Shown here one piece after another: positions 1 through 13,147 of a stretch of 64,000 nt of DNA. The stretch covers positions 3,348,001 through 3,412,000 of the forward strand of contig JADLSH010000382.1 in the NCBI GenBank assembly GCA_016169945.1. Reading direction: 5' to 3'. The stretch's first letter is position 1, and every line of letters starts with the position of its first letter. The notes beneath the pieces are model-generated. The model was not told the DNA's origin. It worked only from the letters and a program-made list of their open reading frames with translations, and did not search any database. A program made the position numbers and the translations under genes. The DNA is from Trachythela sp. YZ-2020. Taxonomy: Eukaryota > Cnidaria > Anthozoa > Malacalcyonacea > Clavulariidae.

Positions 1-598
1 TGGTTAGTTAATTCAATGGCCTGCGCGACTAGCGTTCGATTCATTCTGACATTTCGCCTTAGTCGAGTGTGAGAAGGGTAATTCTCTTCGTTTGACTCCA
101 TAAAACGCTGCATGCCTTCTTCAGATACTTCGGTCTCAACCTGCAATAACGATGAGCCAGACCTCTAGAGAGAACAGCTCAGGTTTATCCAGGTACTCCA
201 GTTTCCTCTGGTAGTAAAATCTGATGTTTTTAATAGGCGATTCAGCAAATTGAGTGCTATCATTCACATCTGGTGGTTTTATTTACATTGATTTGGCAAC
301 CATTGCTCCTGAATTACTAGAAGAGAAGAGACCATGGCACGTAACCATTGTAGTTATTCATGAGATTTAGCCCACGTCATATGCAAGGATAATATCTTGA
401 ACGCGTGGTGTCAGTGTAGGTAGCGTCTATACACTATATGCTGAGCGTCGTTAGGATCAAACTACCCGAATTGTGGACCTCTAGGTAGAACAGTCTATAG
501 CTAAAAGATAAAGATCATCATGATCATCACTATATAACTACTTGTTTATTTCAGGGAATCATTAACTTTTTGCGTCTACTGGAGCAGTAGCCGCCTAT
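1..598. other. Left edge, no gene; SINE-tail fragment
   Basis: No supported coding region. About 176-213 reads like a diverged copy of the SINE body seen at 26785-26820 (the same '...ccaggtactccagtttcctc' block), so a decayed SINE tail is likely. The last eight bases before 599 are the left target duplication of the next element. Confidence 0.4.
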
Positions 599-2051
599 CA
601 GGGGCGGATCGAGGAATTTTCGTACGTTAGTCAAAATTTTCGTTGGTACACAACCGGGGGGGGGATAATTTTTTCAGTGGGGGGGTCGGGGGAAATTGCT
701 CAATTTTCGCACCAGTCCCAGTCAACACTTTAGCCCCCCCCCCCCCACCTAACATACACAGAGCTGTACAAGCAATTCCCAGTAGCAGCAGATCTAATAA
801 ACAAACCAGACATGGAGTTAAATATTAATCTCCATTTCAAATATTTATAGTTTACACAATAACATAAACTACTGTACATGATATCAGTATTAAAACGTGT
901 TTAAGAGTAAAGGATAAAATGTTTTGGTCCTGGGAAGCCAATTAGCCAAAGGCTATTTCAGAATAGGACCAATTTGCTGCCTATAGCTATATTCTATTTT
1001 TAACAAACACAATTTTACATCACATCTGAGATCGTATTACGGTCAAAAATACATCATATTTATATAAGAATATTTTGGTTCGGTTGAAGTCGATAATATA
1101 TATCCAAACCTTAGGCGATTAAAATCAAGCAACAAAAGCATAAACAAAATGCCTTAATGTCTATATTTTATACAGTTCGCCTAATCGGCTGGGTTTCGAC
1201 CGCAGTAATATGCAAAAATTGCAAATTTCATAAACATAGCCAGCGGGTCATCGCCTCACGCGCACAGATTGCTCTGTAAATACAAGTCGAAAATCATCAC
1301 AATAAATGTAGTTAAAATAGAATATATTTGCATTAGGACCGTAGCCGTACAAGAGTTGTTCCTTTCCCGAACATGCTTCGGAATGTACGATTCGGTACCA
1401 AAATTTCTGCCCAAGCAGAAGCTTGTGTTGTTGATAGCGCTCAACAGCTCTTGGACAGAAGTCTTCGGCGAAGCGTCGATTCGCTTCCTCAGATCAGCTT
1501 GAATTTCCACCAGACATTGCTCGTCGTTGTTCTCAAACATGGCCTGAACGGCCTCGTAAATACTACGAGACATTGCAGTATATTCGTATTATATTTTCCG
1601 AGCTACTTCGATTGAACCTTTGCGGTCAAAGCTGCGATCAGAACGGTCATAGAATCATGCCGTATAAACTGAAGCCTGATGCATCTGATCGGTCAGAAAA
1701 ATCTAGCCAATGGGAATTCAAATTTTTTTTCAATTTAGCCAATCGGATACCTTGTATACTAGCCCCTGATCGCTGAACTCCCCGCAGAACGCGCAAAAAG
1801 CAAATTGGCCAATCAGATAGCTGGAATCTGCCTTTAGAGCGAGCAAAACTCACGCGCTGGACCGCTGTTCTGCGCGTTATGTATCGAAGGCCTGGCCGCT
1901 GTATGAAACTTGATAACTTGACTGCGAACTTTGAATATAAGCCACTGCATGAAATATGATAACTGGACTGTTGGTTGAATTAATTAATTGCGCAATTACA
2001 AATTTTACGTTAGTCGCGTGATCGCTCTGATCACCCCTAGATCCGCCCCTG
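599..2051. mobile_element. hAT-type non-autonomous DNA transposon
   Basis: The ends are inverted repeats, CAGGGGCGGATC on the left and GATCCGCCCCTG on the right. Both flanks carry the identical 8-bp duplication CCGCCTAT (591-598 and 2052-2059). An 8-bp duplication with CAG...CTG termini is the hAT hallmark. The 1.45-kb interior has G and C homopolymer runs (655-665, 733-746) and only short ORFs without recognisable domains, so no transposase is encoded and mobility would depend on an autonomous hAT elsewhere. The perfect duplication suggests a fairly recent insertion. Confidence 0.88.
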
Positions 2052-2059
2052 CCGCCTAT

Positions 2060-3006
2060 GTCATCGGCATTTTGATTGAGACCATACATACATAAGTTGG
2101 GTGGAACTTGATTTTTAATGAGACCATATATGGAAATGCGGTATTCATATTTCATGATCTCCGACGCCATTGATGATAGAAGAAAAGTTTTACTGCAAGC
2201 TTTATACAACACTTTACAAAAGTTTCTTTTCGAAAATTGTTAAAGTAAGATAACTATTTATTTTGAAAGATTAAAGTTCAGGGCATTAGTTCAATGTACC
2301 AAGTGTATCACTGATTTTTGGAACTGTGAAAGTTGCGTATTTTCATATTTATGTCTTGAGCAAATTCGAAGCCTTGAATTTTATGCATTTATTAATATGA
2401 TCATTGTCAACCTTGTTTTGTGTACATAATGATAAATACCAATACCTGCTTTGAAATATTATGAATCTAAATCAGGCGAAAGGATAATGTATATTCCAAG
2501 GATGGCAAAGATGCTTTATGGATTACAAAATAATGGGAGGTTTATATATGATTTGGAGTTTACAACCTGTATATAAAACTTGATATAGTACATAAAGAAA
2601 TACCACTTTAGCAAGTTATGCATGTCAACTTATCTTATACATTGCATTAAGTATCCATGTTGTGAACAAAAACATGTGGAACAATGATTTTAACAGCTTT
2701 TCAAATGCTTATCCTTGATAGTTTCTATTACATTTGCCCTGGCTTCAATTTAAGAAAACCCATCCTTAGTTGATCCCCTGCCACAAGTTTCCAGCATATA
2801 ATGAATTGCACGCCTAATGTTGTCTAAAGCCCAAAGGCAAAACTGTGGTTAGTGTGGTATAAAATATGGTCAAATCTACCAATAATTCTCCCTGGGTATG
2901 GTGTTGGGCTTTCCACTGACTGGTGCATATGTATGCATCTATGGCAATGCATACATCTATGGCAATGCATCGAGCATTGACAACATGTTTTTGTTTGTAT
3001 CTTTCA
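2060..3006. other. Intergenic, no feature seen
   Basis: AT-rich single-copy-looking DNA between two hAT elements. A short tandem of 'catctatggcaatgcat' occurs near 2935-2970. No ORF with domain-like composition was seen. Confidence 0.5.
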
Positions 3007-3014
3007 GGTGTATT

Positions 3015-3333
3015 CAGTAGCGTCGCCAGGGAGGGGACTGCGGGGGACACGTCGCCCCCAGTTCTCCTCAAAATCACTTTTGAGATTCTCTCAAATCCGG
3101 TGAAAAAAAGGATGGGGGGGGGTACGTTTTCTGACCATCAGAATTATGTCAAATCGTCCCCCAAAGTCCAGGAAATGGTATTTCAGAGACTCTAAATTAA
3201 AAAATTTCCCGGGGGAGCATGCCCCCGGACCCCCTAAAAAAGCTCGCGCTAGACTCGCGCCTTCGGCCCTCCTTTTCAGCCCCCTCAATATCATTTTGTC
3301 CCCCCCACCTCTCCAGGTCTGGCGACGCTACTG
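3015..3333. mobile_element. hAT MITE, 319 bp
   Basis: Terminal inverted repeats CAGTAGCGTCGCCAG and CTGGCGACGCTACTG are flanked by identical 8-bp duplications GGTGTATT (3007-3014 and 3334-3341). The interior is rich in C/G runs and codes for nothing recognisable. The family differs in TIR sequence from the element at 599-2051. Confidence 0.9.
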
Positions 3334-3341
3334 GGTGTATT

Positions 3342-6300
3342 CAACACACTCTGTTCAGAATTACAAAGATTGCTGTGTTGTTGTGATCTGTCAGTTGCAA
3401 CAGCCAGGCACTGACCAATATTGTGTCAGGTGTGTGTGTTTTGGACATACACTTTCTGAGAGAAATTTGAGAGAACTTGTCGAGAACTTGTCGAGAACTT
3501 TAAAGCAAAGTAATATAGCTCACATAGACTCTTTATTCAAGCTACTGGTACAATTCAGTGACTACAACACTTAAACAAACAACTACAGTCTAGACAAAGA
3601 CATCAACAACTTTTAATATGGCTGTGACTATTGAACAGTCCAGTGCCAGAGAGCTGCTGCAGCCATACGCCGCAAGCTTGACTTTTAATAAAATATTACT
3701 AGCTATTACAGCTTTACATTAAATTACCCTAACATAGGGTAACTCCCCTAACTAATCTACAACAGTCGATATTCTGTTCATTGCTACTGCCTGGTAGCTG
3801 ATGTCTTCCCCACTTAGTATTAATAGGGTTGGGTGGGCGGGTGTCTAGTCAAGCTATTGCGAATGCAACAACAAATGTGCTTTGAACCCGCACCACCCGA
3901 TCATTAATCGGGCCCCAGGAGTGTGTGAGAAAACATTTTCTGCTTCTTTCATTCTTCAGCCAGCAGAAAAAATACTTCTAACACACTGCTGGGAGCTGCT
4001 GCAGCCATATGCCGCAAATTGGTGTTGTTTCTTATAAACCACATCTAGTGGACAATAGTGAAAACATTTGACAATAATAACATATTAATAAACTGAGAAA
4101 GGATAGATGCATTAAAATTTGTTAAATATTTTATATTTACATGTAATATTGTATTCATTAATATGGACATATTGAACTACAAGTTGCTTATGTGTGTTCA
4201 TTTGAATTATAGTTTTATAATATATTTCTTTATAATGGTTATATTATTTTTAAAACACAATAACCTGATACTTTGGGATATTGGTTTCTATCAGATCAAA
4301 GATCATGATTGGGGGGGGGGAGGTGGCTACAGCCCCTGTCTGCTATGCTTAAATATGCCCTTGGGATGACTTTGTTACTAATCTGATGTGAAACATATTT
4401 AAAAAAGTATCTCTACTTCCAGTTTCAGAATGCCTGGAAGAAAAATAAATTATATTGCTATTCAGTCTCTACCAGTAGACGCATGTACGCTATAGCGTAC
4501 CTATTTTTGTATCTGCGAATGCAGATATATTGCTATCACCTTGTAAACCGTACCGTACCGAACCGTACCGTACCGTGCTTGTAGCCAATCAGCGACAGCC
4601 TAGACTAAAATGACGTAATTATAATGATACTCTTTGACCTCTATGTACAACTGGATTGATATTGGTTATTTCAAGATGGCGGACTACTGAAGGGCGAGAA
4701 TTGTAAACATGAGTACAATTTTAAATTTTACCGTGAAAATTATCCATCAAACCAATGATATTTTGTTTGATAGCAATTTACGCTGTGGAAATGATTCGCC
4801 AATTTACACAAAGTATTGACTTGACTTGACCTGCTCTATATCAATATCATTTGAATCAGGAAACAAGGTAAGCCTTTTAAATATTGTGGAAATAAAATGG
4901 AAATAAAACTGAAATTGTGCCCCCCAACTAGGAGTAGAAGAACGAAAAAATTGTTTTTAAAAACTTCATTTATAGGCAGGAACTAAGTTATCTATGTTAT
5001 CTATGAGAACCAAAGAAATAATTATTGGCAAACGCGGAATGACATTCAAAAGTGCCCCCCCCCCCCCAAGAATTGAGCGTCAGCTACGAGCTTGGACTAA
5101 CAGCAATGTAGTCGGTACAAGTTCGTTAGTCAGTCGGTTGAAAGGACCTTACACCCCCCCCCTGATAAATTTTCTGAGGACGGCCCTACAGTTATACTTG
5201 TGAGATTTTTAATTGGTATAAAGATATAAGCACAGTTTGGCATTTCTTTCCCATACTGCTGTGACTAGGGGCACGAAATTAGTTGATGGTATGTAATATT
5301 TATATATGGCGTGCCTTGTATATTGCACGAATATCCTGCATTTATTCGAGCTTCTATTTCGACAAAGTTCACTCATAAAAATGTTAAAATAAAGCCATAT
5401 TTATTCTCAACACTATTTGGGTCAAATCGACAATAGTTCATGGTCATTGTTTGTCATTTCAATGGTCAACATCACCTTATATTAAGTTTATTTTTGATAT
5501 TTGATTGGTATAATGATATAATTAGCACAGTTTGGCATTTCTTTCCCAAACTGTTGTGACTAGGGGGACTAAATGATTTGATTGTATGTAATATATATAT
5601 GTGGTGTGTAAATAGTGCTGCTAACATAACCTTTATTCTCAAGTATAAAAGACTAAAATCTTAAGGCTTCACAATTGTTTTAAAAATTGCTCCCATGGGC
5701 TATAGGCCCTCGTCCCTTGATGCACAGTTTTTTAAAAGCAACATAAACGTTCATCCACTCATTGAGTGACATTGACCTCATGCATTGACATCTATGCAAA
5801 TACGCATAAGCAGATACATGTACGCTTTGCGTACCTATTTTTAATTATGTTGTCGCAAGAGCACTTTGAGTACGATTTCCTTTGCAAAATATTTACCCCC
5901 TGGCAATGAAATTAATTGGAATCCTTACAAAATAAGGGCTATTTTGCCGACTAAACATTACAGAATCAAAAATACTAAAAGTTTAATCCCAAACATACCT
6001 CCAGTCATACTCCAATTCAACTCAAACAATCCTTAATATCTTCTTTATTCTTGCATTTGACCACACACTTCTAATGGTCGAAATTTAGCTTTTTATCTCA
6101 TGTGTATTTTTTCTGGAAAATTTCGCTTCGATACTTTATTTTGAATTTTTTTTTATTTATTGGCTATTTTCCAGCATGCACGCGCTTGCCGTAGTTTGAC
6201 TATATATGGTTTGCCCACGCGCTTCAGTCCCGACAGAAATATCTTATATAGGGTATTGTACCCTGGGTTACCAAAACCATAGCAACAGTCTTTGTTTGTC

Positions 6301-7889
6301 TTTAATTTGGGGCCGTTTGGGCCTTGCCGGTTGTTTTTGTCTGAAAGTCCGGTTTGACCCACACGCTACATTTCAAATTTCGCCGTAACTTTGTCACTTT
6401 TTATTGTTTTTCTTTGAAAGGTGGTCAGTAGGTACTGTTTTTAAAGCGCTATAAAATGATATATTAGTGAAAATCATACGTGTTTTAAAACAGAAGTTAT
6501 AATCGACCAAAGTACTGAATATATAATTAGTTTACGATATAATAAATATCAGATTACAAAGGTGTTAAAACTCACTGAATTTGCGATTTGTTTGGCATTA
6601 GCCAAGAACAGTTTTGTTTGCTGAATCGATTGGTGGTATTTTCGTCCGTTTTGGGTGAGGGGCGCCAAAGATACGAGCGCTCAAAATCGTCATCCTCTGG
6701 AGAACGATATTCGACGGTGTCGTCCAGAAAGACTAAAAAAACAACTCGTATATATCTAGTGGCTTGTATCACGTCAATGGGCCTGGTATCTCTTATAAAC
6801 TGTTGTGGATGCAAATATTTAGGGGTCATCCCTAATTTCACTGCAAAAACAGATTGGTTAAAATAACCAATTTAAGTTGGTTGTCTCAGATGCACTTATT
6901 TGACCAATATTTTATTGGTTAAAACAAGCAAAAATTTGGCTATTTTAACCAAATTTTCAGTTGTTTAGACCAAATAATATTGGCCAAAAAGAGAGTACTC
7001 TTTTTTCCGATCCTCCCCAGAACGTACTCTTAAATGCTGATTATGAGTGTATATATTATTGATTTTATCAACTCAAACATCGATACCAAGCAAGACAATT
7101 TGTTGGATTTGAACATACTTTGTATGCCTTGTTGTTGGTTAAATACTTATATACTTTTGTCGCCAATTTTAGCGATGTTTCATTAGAGATCCTTTTGTAA
7201 TTATTATCATTGATATCTCGCATATTTTTATATTCCGTTAACCTCTATGACTCTCTATATATTTTGTTTTATGCAAGCAACAAATACATGCAGTTGACTA
7301 GTCTGGACCATTCATATAACAAGTCATGTTCAGATTGTCTTTGCTAGATACAATTTTCTTAAAATTAATTGGCTTGTTGAAGTCTATAATTCAATTTGAT
7401 TCGCTAAAATATCAATTTCAATATCATTGGTTGAAAAAGGATGCGATTTAAGCTCAAAATGATGCGATTTAATACTCGCATTATTTTGAACCAATACATA
7501 AAATTGCTAGAAACGCCATTGATCTCAAAATGAATATAATAAATATGAAAAACCACTCTCAGAGATATACGAAAGTCTTTATATCAATTATATGAATTCT
7601 GACACTGCAGGAAACGACGAAAATCTCCTTGCACCAAACACATTTCCTTGAAACGACAATATTTACAAAATAATGCACGATAATGCTCATTAAATTGATG
7701 TAAACTTCATTTTATTATAAAAAACGTTTAATGCATGCATGTAGTATGTCTGTAGTTATTGTAATTTTTCCCTGAATCTATAAATGATACCTTCTAAGTA
7801 CAATTTTTTCTAAAATTCAAATGCTTCCAACATGAAATGTCTATAAATGTAAGGTCCAAATGGAGGATATTCTGCACAATTTTTTCACG
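3342..7889. other. Intergenic, repeats only
   Basis: No convincing gene. It holds a direct repeat 'gagctgctgcagccat' (near 3650 and 3992), a short ACCGT tandem (4547-4577), poly-G or poly-C runs (4312, 5057, 5154), and two copies of a 'gtacctattttt' motif preceded by a small palindrome (about 4487 and 5822). An 89-codon minus ORF at 6572-6841 has no recognisable domain. About 6845-7000 is an AT-rich stretch repeating 'ttggttaaaa' in both orientations, perhaps an old MITE. Confidence 0.45.
5206..5609 (+). repeat. Pair of ~105-bp direct repeats
   Basis: 5206-5312 and 5502-5609 are clearly homologous: both contain 'agcacagtttggcatttctt' followed by 'gtgactaggg', then 'gtatgtaatat' and a TATATA run. 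They diverge by scattered substitutions and small indels, which suggests an old local duplication. Confidence 0.75.
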
Positions 7890-8117
7890 TCACCACGCCG
7901 CATGTTCACCAGGTTCGTAGTCTGGGTTAAGGGCCACTGCGGCTCCTCCTGTCGCCCCATTTACTACCGCTGATCCAACTGTCGCGGCTGCAACTCCCCA
8001 TCCGACTGGTCCCATTAGTACTAACGCTAACCCACCAGCTACCACCCCAGCACCTGCTCCTATGGCGGCCCCTTCACCTGCACTGATACAACTGTCTTTA
8101 GATTGCTTGTCACCCAT
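7890..8117 (-). CDS. Small glycine-rich membrane-type protein, 75 aa (hypothetical)
   Basis: A single ORF from ATG to stop with biased, protein-like composition. The N-terminus is polar (MGDKQSKDS). Residues about 12-60 are a Gly/Ala/Val stretch rich in GxxxG-type spacings (GAGAGVVAGG, GPVGWGVAAATVGS), and the tail is acidic (NPDYEPGEHAAW). Two hydrophobic helices with glycine zippers could pack in a membrane. I do not recognise the family; Gly-zipper proteins of the ISG12 or bacteriocin-like kind are only a resemblance in composition. No splice sites are needed to read it, but it could be one exon of a larger gene. Confidence 0.5.
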   Translation of the reverse strand: MGDKQSKDSCISAGEGAAIGAGAGVVAGGLALVLMGPVGWGVAAATVGSAVVNGATGGAAVALNPDYEPGEHAAW

Positions 8118-9159
8118 TTTAAAATTGTTGAGGTTTTCAAGATAATGTTCAAGGATCTAAAATATTAAAAGGACGACATGAATTGTGTTGAAATCTTACG
8201 AAACCATTGTACAGTCATATAATATACAACTCTAAACCAACTGTCTATTGAGCGCAGTGACTGGATAGCGCAATCGATTGGTCACTGGTGTAGAAAATGA
8301 CACTGTACAATAGAAATCAACCATTATCAAGGAATATCATTACCATTACTTTTTTACACAATATTTTAACATATAAAGCATCTGAAATTTCTCTTATAAT
8401 GGTTCAACACTGCATGCAATACATATTTAATCCGTTTTTTTCCGGATCAGTGATATGATCTGATTTTGATTTCGATCATCCATTCCACTCTAATATTTAA
8501 AGCAAATGGTCTATATATATATATATATATATATTGTAGATTTACTTACAGGTCAATTTATATATATATATTGTAGGGTTTATATTTTTGTAAGGTTCAA
8601 TATAATTTAATTGTTCCCATAACTTTTCATTCCTTTGTACAAAATTCGGTCCGAAACTATTTTGTAATTCTCATTAATTAGGCATCAGGAGATGGTATCA
8701 GGAAATGTGAGTTTCCTCCCTATCGATGTCTTCCATAGTAGGACTCCTTTGATTGGAATGAACGGCCGGTATACTGCCGTTTACAATTGGCAAGGAGAAG
8801 CAAGAAAGTCAATGAAAACCGCGTAGTCAAGCACCGTAATGTCAGGAAAACGGCGTGTTGTCTGTGCACGCGATTGTGATTTATGAAGAAAGTCTATATT
8901 CGACTCTCTCGCATGCAGCATAATCAGATGATGCACTGCACTGTGACTGATTTATATTTCGTATAGGACACATGTATTATTTACGATGTCCAGGGGAAAC
9001 CCCGTGTTGCCCTGAAAGCGGATTGGGTTTGTTGTTTTATATTAAAGCCATCTGTTGGCGGCTCTTTGGATAATTTATTCAAATCCTTGCGTATAACAAT
9101 ATAATATACAACATTCGCGTCCGTGTTGTATCCGATAAAAACCACTTGCCTTTTGCTCG
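8118..9159. other. Intergenic with TA microsatellite
   Basis: No gene seen. A (TA)n run lies at about 8513-8535, with a shorter 'tatatatatattgtag' echo at 8560-8576. Confidence 0.5.
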
Positions 9160-10773
9160 TGTTGTGTATCTGATATTACTATAGATATCGGAATTTTAAC
9201 AACATATCTCGGAATTGTATCAACATATCCTTGGATTTTAACAACATATCTTTGAATTTCAACTGTATATCTGAACCGCCTTGTGAAACTCAAAAACAAC
9301 ATTGTGAAATAATATGGATATATCTAGTTGCCTTTTGCGCACTGTATGCAATTCAGTTCCTGCTGATTGTACAGCCAATCGTATATCGGTAACCTTGACA
9401 TGCTTGCATCAGTTGCATGCGAGCGCTACAACCAAATAGAAAGCAGGCTTTACCGAACTAAAATTTGTGGCGATCGATCTCCCGCTTTTTTACACGAAGA
9501 CGTTGCCTTAATTGATGTTGACAAAGAGGCCTGGTCTGGGAACTCAACTCGCCTTAACTCGCCTTAACTCGCCTTAACTCGCCTTAACTCGCCTTAAATC
9601 GCCTTAAATCGCATCGGTTAAAAGTCCCAATTTTCCTTAAATCGCCTTAACTCGCCTTAACTCGCAATATCGCCTTAAATCGCCTTAAATCGCATTGCTT
9701 AAAGTCGCAATTTTTCCTTAAATCGCCTTAAATCGCCTTAACTCGCATTATCTCGCGGCGAGTTAAGGCGAGTTACCGTCCCAGAGCAGGCCTACAAAGT
9801 AAGTGGCCAGGCAGCTATAGTCTCCCTCGCAGAACGTTCTTATAATATATGGCCACGAAGCTGCATTATACATACTCCTGATAGTCATTAAATCTAAACA
9901 AGCGGCGTCCCGGTTTTGACTACCAGTACCAGTTTAATGTTTACAAATCGACCTTTAGACTTTTAGTGTAAAATCGTTCGGGATATGAAGATATAATATG
10001 TTTATCTCAGTTTAGGGGCCCAATATCGCAACAAAATTTGATTGTGAAATTTGGTTTTAAGGCGTAATTAAAGCTTCACAAACATCTGTTGCCTTGTTGA
10101 AGTTTTGTGTGTTCCTGCTTCGGTCAGCCGTCAATAAAACGGGTCGCCGTTTGAGAAAGAGTTGAACTAGTTTTCATAGAACAAACAGCATGATACAAGT
10201 AATTCATAATTAAACTTTCCTTACCTTAGTATAGAATTCAGAATACACAGCAGTCTAGACTTCTTCTTTCACAAGAAAATAATGATAACCTAAGACATCT
10301 TTGGTCTATTTATGATTGAAATTGACCAATAGAAACGCGTCTAAGTTTGAGATTACGACAACAAATATTGTATTTTTGGGGACTTTCCCATGAGGGGATT
10401 TCCCATATAGAAAGTGCAGGGGAATTTTCGAAGTAGGTATTTCTGATCAGTGACAATGCATTATCATTCATTCTTAATAATAGTGAAGCTTAGTTTCTGC
10501 TGTCCAATTTTTTATCAAAATACTTATATATGCATATTAATTCATTATCGAAAATTGAATAATTATATGTATATTATATACTGCAGTATATTAGGTCACA
10601 GATATTTTAACAGAAAATTCCCGACATAATTGCATGGTTCTGAACGTAAATGTCATGTCACCCAGCCAAATTCAACGCCACTCGAGTAAAGTATTTGACG
10701 ATTTGTTAAAAGAAGTTCCGACTAATGATGTTGTTAAAATTCCGATATCTATAGTAATATCAGATACACAACA
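9160..10773. repeat. 46-bp perfect inverted repeat, ~1.5 kb apart
   Basis: 9160-9205 and 10728-10773 are exact reverse complements over 46 bases; each contains GATATCGGAATTTTAACAAC or its complement. The span between them holds a separate 267-bp element (9527-9793) and no recognisable gene. They could be the ends of an old ~1.6-kb element or two copies of a short element in opposite orientation. No clear target duplication was found. Confidence 0.65.
9527..9793. mobile_element. 267-bp TIR element with internal 10-bp minisatellite
   Basis: The ends AGGCCTGGTCTGGGA and TCCCAGAGCAGGCCT are near-perfect inverted repeats, flanked by the 6-bp duplication ACAAAG (9521-9526 and 9794-9799). Nearly the whole interior is a tandem array of CTCGCCTTAA and its variant ATCGCCTTAA. 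The right end carries the same unit in inverse orientation (GCGAGTTAAGGCGAGTTA). It is non-coding and the superfamily is not assigned. Confidence 0.8.
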
Positions 10774-13145
10774 TGGCGGCCAAAATTGTGATGCCAATAT
10801 CAGGCAAAGCGCTTCAGCCAAAATGCTACAACTGTAATTTGGAACAGATTGCGTTTCCGTTTGAAAGCCAAACCAACATTTTTCTGTTACGTTGTGCATA
10901 AACTGAAGCGTGTAACGACTTTTAAAATAATGCTGACATCAGCAACATTGATAACTAAAAACTCTATAACTCTGGAAAGAAAAATTGCCCAAACCTAATT
11001 TTTGTGTGGAATGTTCTTCATAATGATGGATAAAACCTGCTAAAGTATCAGAGCAATAATCCCTCTATACCAATGTTTTGGTTTAATTACCCATCCCTGA
11101 CAGAATGGTCAATATAAAGGCATGGTCAATATAAATGGTCAGTGTCACCTGCTGAGCGATGTGATTTAGTGCCAAATTATGCGCAGTAAATGAAGATATG
11201 AAAGAAGATGACGGAAAGCAAGTATTAAATAGGTTGTCTGGCTATAATACCTATTATAACATATTTTCCGGATTTTGAAGGAAAGTCCACAGTGTGGTAT
11301 TCGTCGACAACTATAAAAGTAAGAGCCTTGATCTTTTAAAATATTTATGAATTCTTCACTCAAGAACTCTTCAGCAGTACCGAGGATTTAATATGTAAAT
11401 ATTCGTGTCATCACGGAGAGCATCCACAACGGACGTTCAATTCTGAAGACTTGATCGTCCACTAGACTTTTCAACGGCGTCGCAACAAGATACATCATCT
11501 GGAACCACACAAGATTGTTCTGACACAGAACAAGGTTCAGATGAGAATCTATGCTTGACCATAATAAACAATAGAAAAGTCAAGCTTTTCTCGAGCCTGT
11601 TCGAAAAACACATAGGACGTCTTTTCCATTTAGCAAAAATATGATCGCTAAAATTGGTAAAGCTTTCACGCATTCAACTGCAACTATCATGTTAGTTAAT
11701 TAGTAACTCATTCCGCAAGTAGATCTGTCAATCAACTATTTCAACCAATCGGAATTTCCATATCTCAGGTCCACAGTCCCTCCTTTTCCGCTCTCGCGCG
11801 CCTTTCCCCAAGAGGGACTGAGCACAGTCTAAGTTTGTCGCCATTGTGCAGAATGAATGGCGAATGATTAAATGGCTCATTATGTAATAAATGTCCGCCT
11901 AATTTACACCCAATCTTCAATTTAAATAAATCCCACGAGTTTATATCAAAATTAAAATTTGACCTTTGGTCCTTCCGTGACTCTCTCAACATGATGAACA
12001 ATATTAAATTACATATTGTGTATTGACACTGTGCCTTTAAGGCATTGCTATTGCGTATTGGACAGTTGCGCAAAAACACAATGCATGCGTGACGATGAAA
12101 CGACCATATTTTTGCGTAAACGTAAACCATGGGTTATTTTGTATTTCCATCGGCATCGAGTTTCCTTATAATTATTGTGTATTCTATTGACCATGCAAGT
12201 GCTTTGTTTCATGGAAGAGATTGATCATGTGAATATTAAACTGTAGCATTATAAAGGATCTTATAATCAAGGAAAGTTCAAGTACAATATTTGATATACT
12301 CTAAAGATCTTGATCAAGGCAAATTAGACAGAAGAATCCAACCTTAGTGCAAGCTTCACTATTATTGAAAATTGTGCTTAAATACCATTGATCATAAATA
12401 CCATTGTTGTGTTGCCCTAATTTCATGATACAATCATATTCTTGATATTTGAAGAAATGCAACGCGCAAATTCCCCTGCGTTTTCTGGGAATTTCGACAG
12501 TGTAGACCATTTTGGTTAATACACAACAATTTTCTTATCAAATTCAATCACCATTTATGCCTGGGAATAAAGAATTAATATTTTGCTATTTTTAGTCCTT
12601 TGTAGCCTCCCTGTGTCTCACAATCTACTAGTGTAGGCAACTTTATTTTTCAAACTTTTTATGACAAGCTTAGACTCTAAGACCCTTACCAACAGCTAGG
12701 CCCCTCGACTCTGCCAGGTGCTGTCTCCTAAGATCACTCCCCCCATCATGGTCACTGAGATGGGAGTTTAGGAGGCCACTTTCTCAGGCCCGAATATGGC
12801 CCCCAATTGAAAAGAGCACCAAAAATTAAGCAGATGTCTGTGCAATTTGGGCTCTCTTAGGCTTGTGTATATCTGTTTTTGTGTGCGCATGCAGGCCCTG
12901 TAAAAGGGTGCTCCCAAATATAGCGGGTCCAAAAGCTACGTCCTATTGCAAGCACTGACCTTACACATATCTATATAAAACGTTTGGTGAAATATCATAG
13001 CAACAGAGGGGCAAAAATCATGTGATTTTTTATATTTTTTGTGATTTTTTTCTATATTTTTGTGATTTGTCTATTTTGTGTGATTTTTATGAAGGTGTAC
13101 GAGATTTAAGTCAGTGATTTGCCCCTCGACGGCAACCACACAATC
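10774..13145. other. Intergenic, no gene
   Basis: AT-rich sequence. The longest ORF (11765-12130, minus) has no domain-like composition. Low-complexity 'tgattttt' repeats lie at about 13020-13090. Nothing else was supported. Confidence 0.5.
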
Positions 13146-13147
13146 TA

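Noticed and set aside
1256..1853. Several 60-105 codon ORFs inside the hAT element as transposase remnants
   Set aside because: None shows hAT transposase motifs such as the C-terminal dimerisation region or a BED finger.
6572..6866. Overlapping ~90-codon ORFs on both strands
   Set aside because: No domain, no codon bias visible, and both strands are open over the same bases, which suggests chance.
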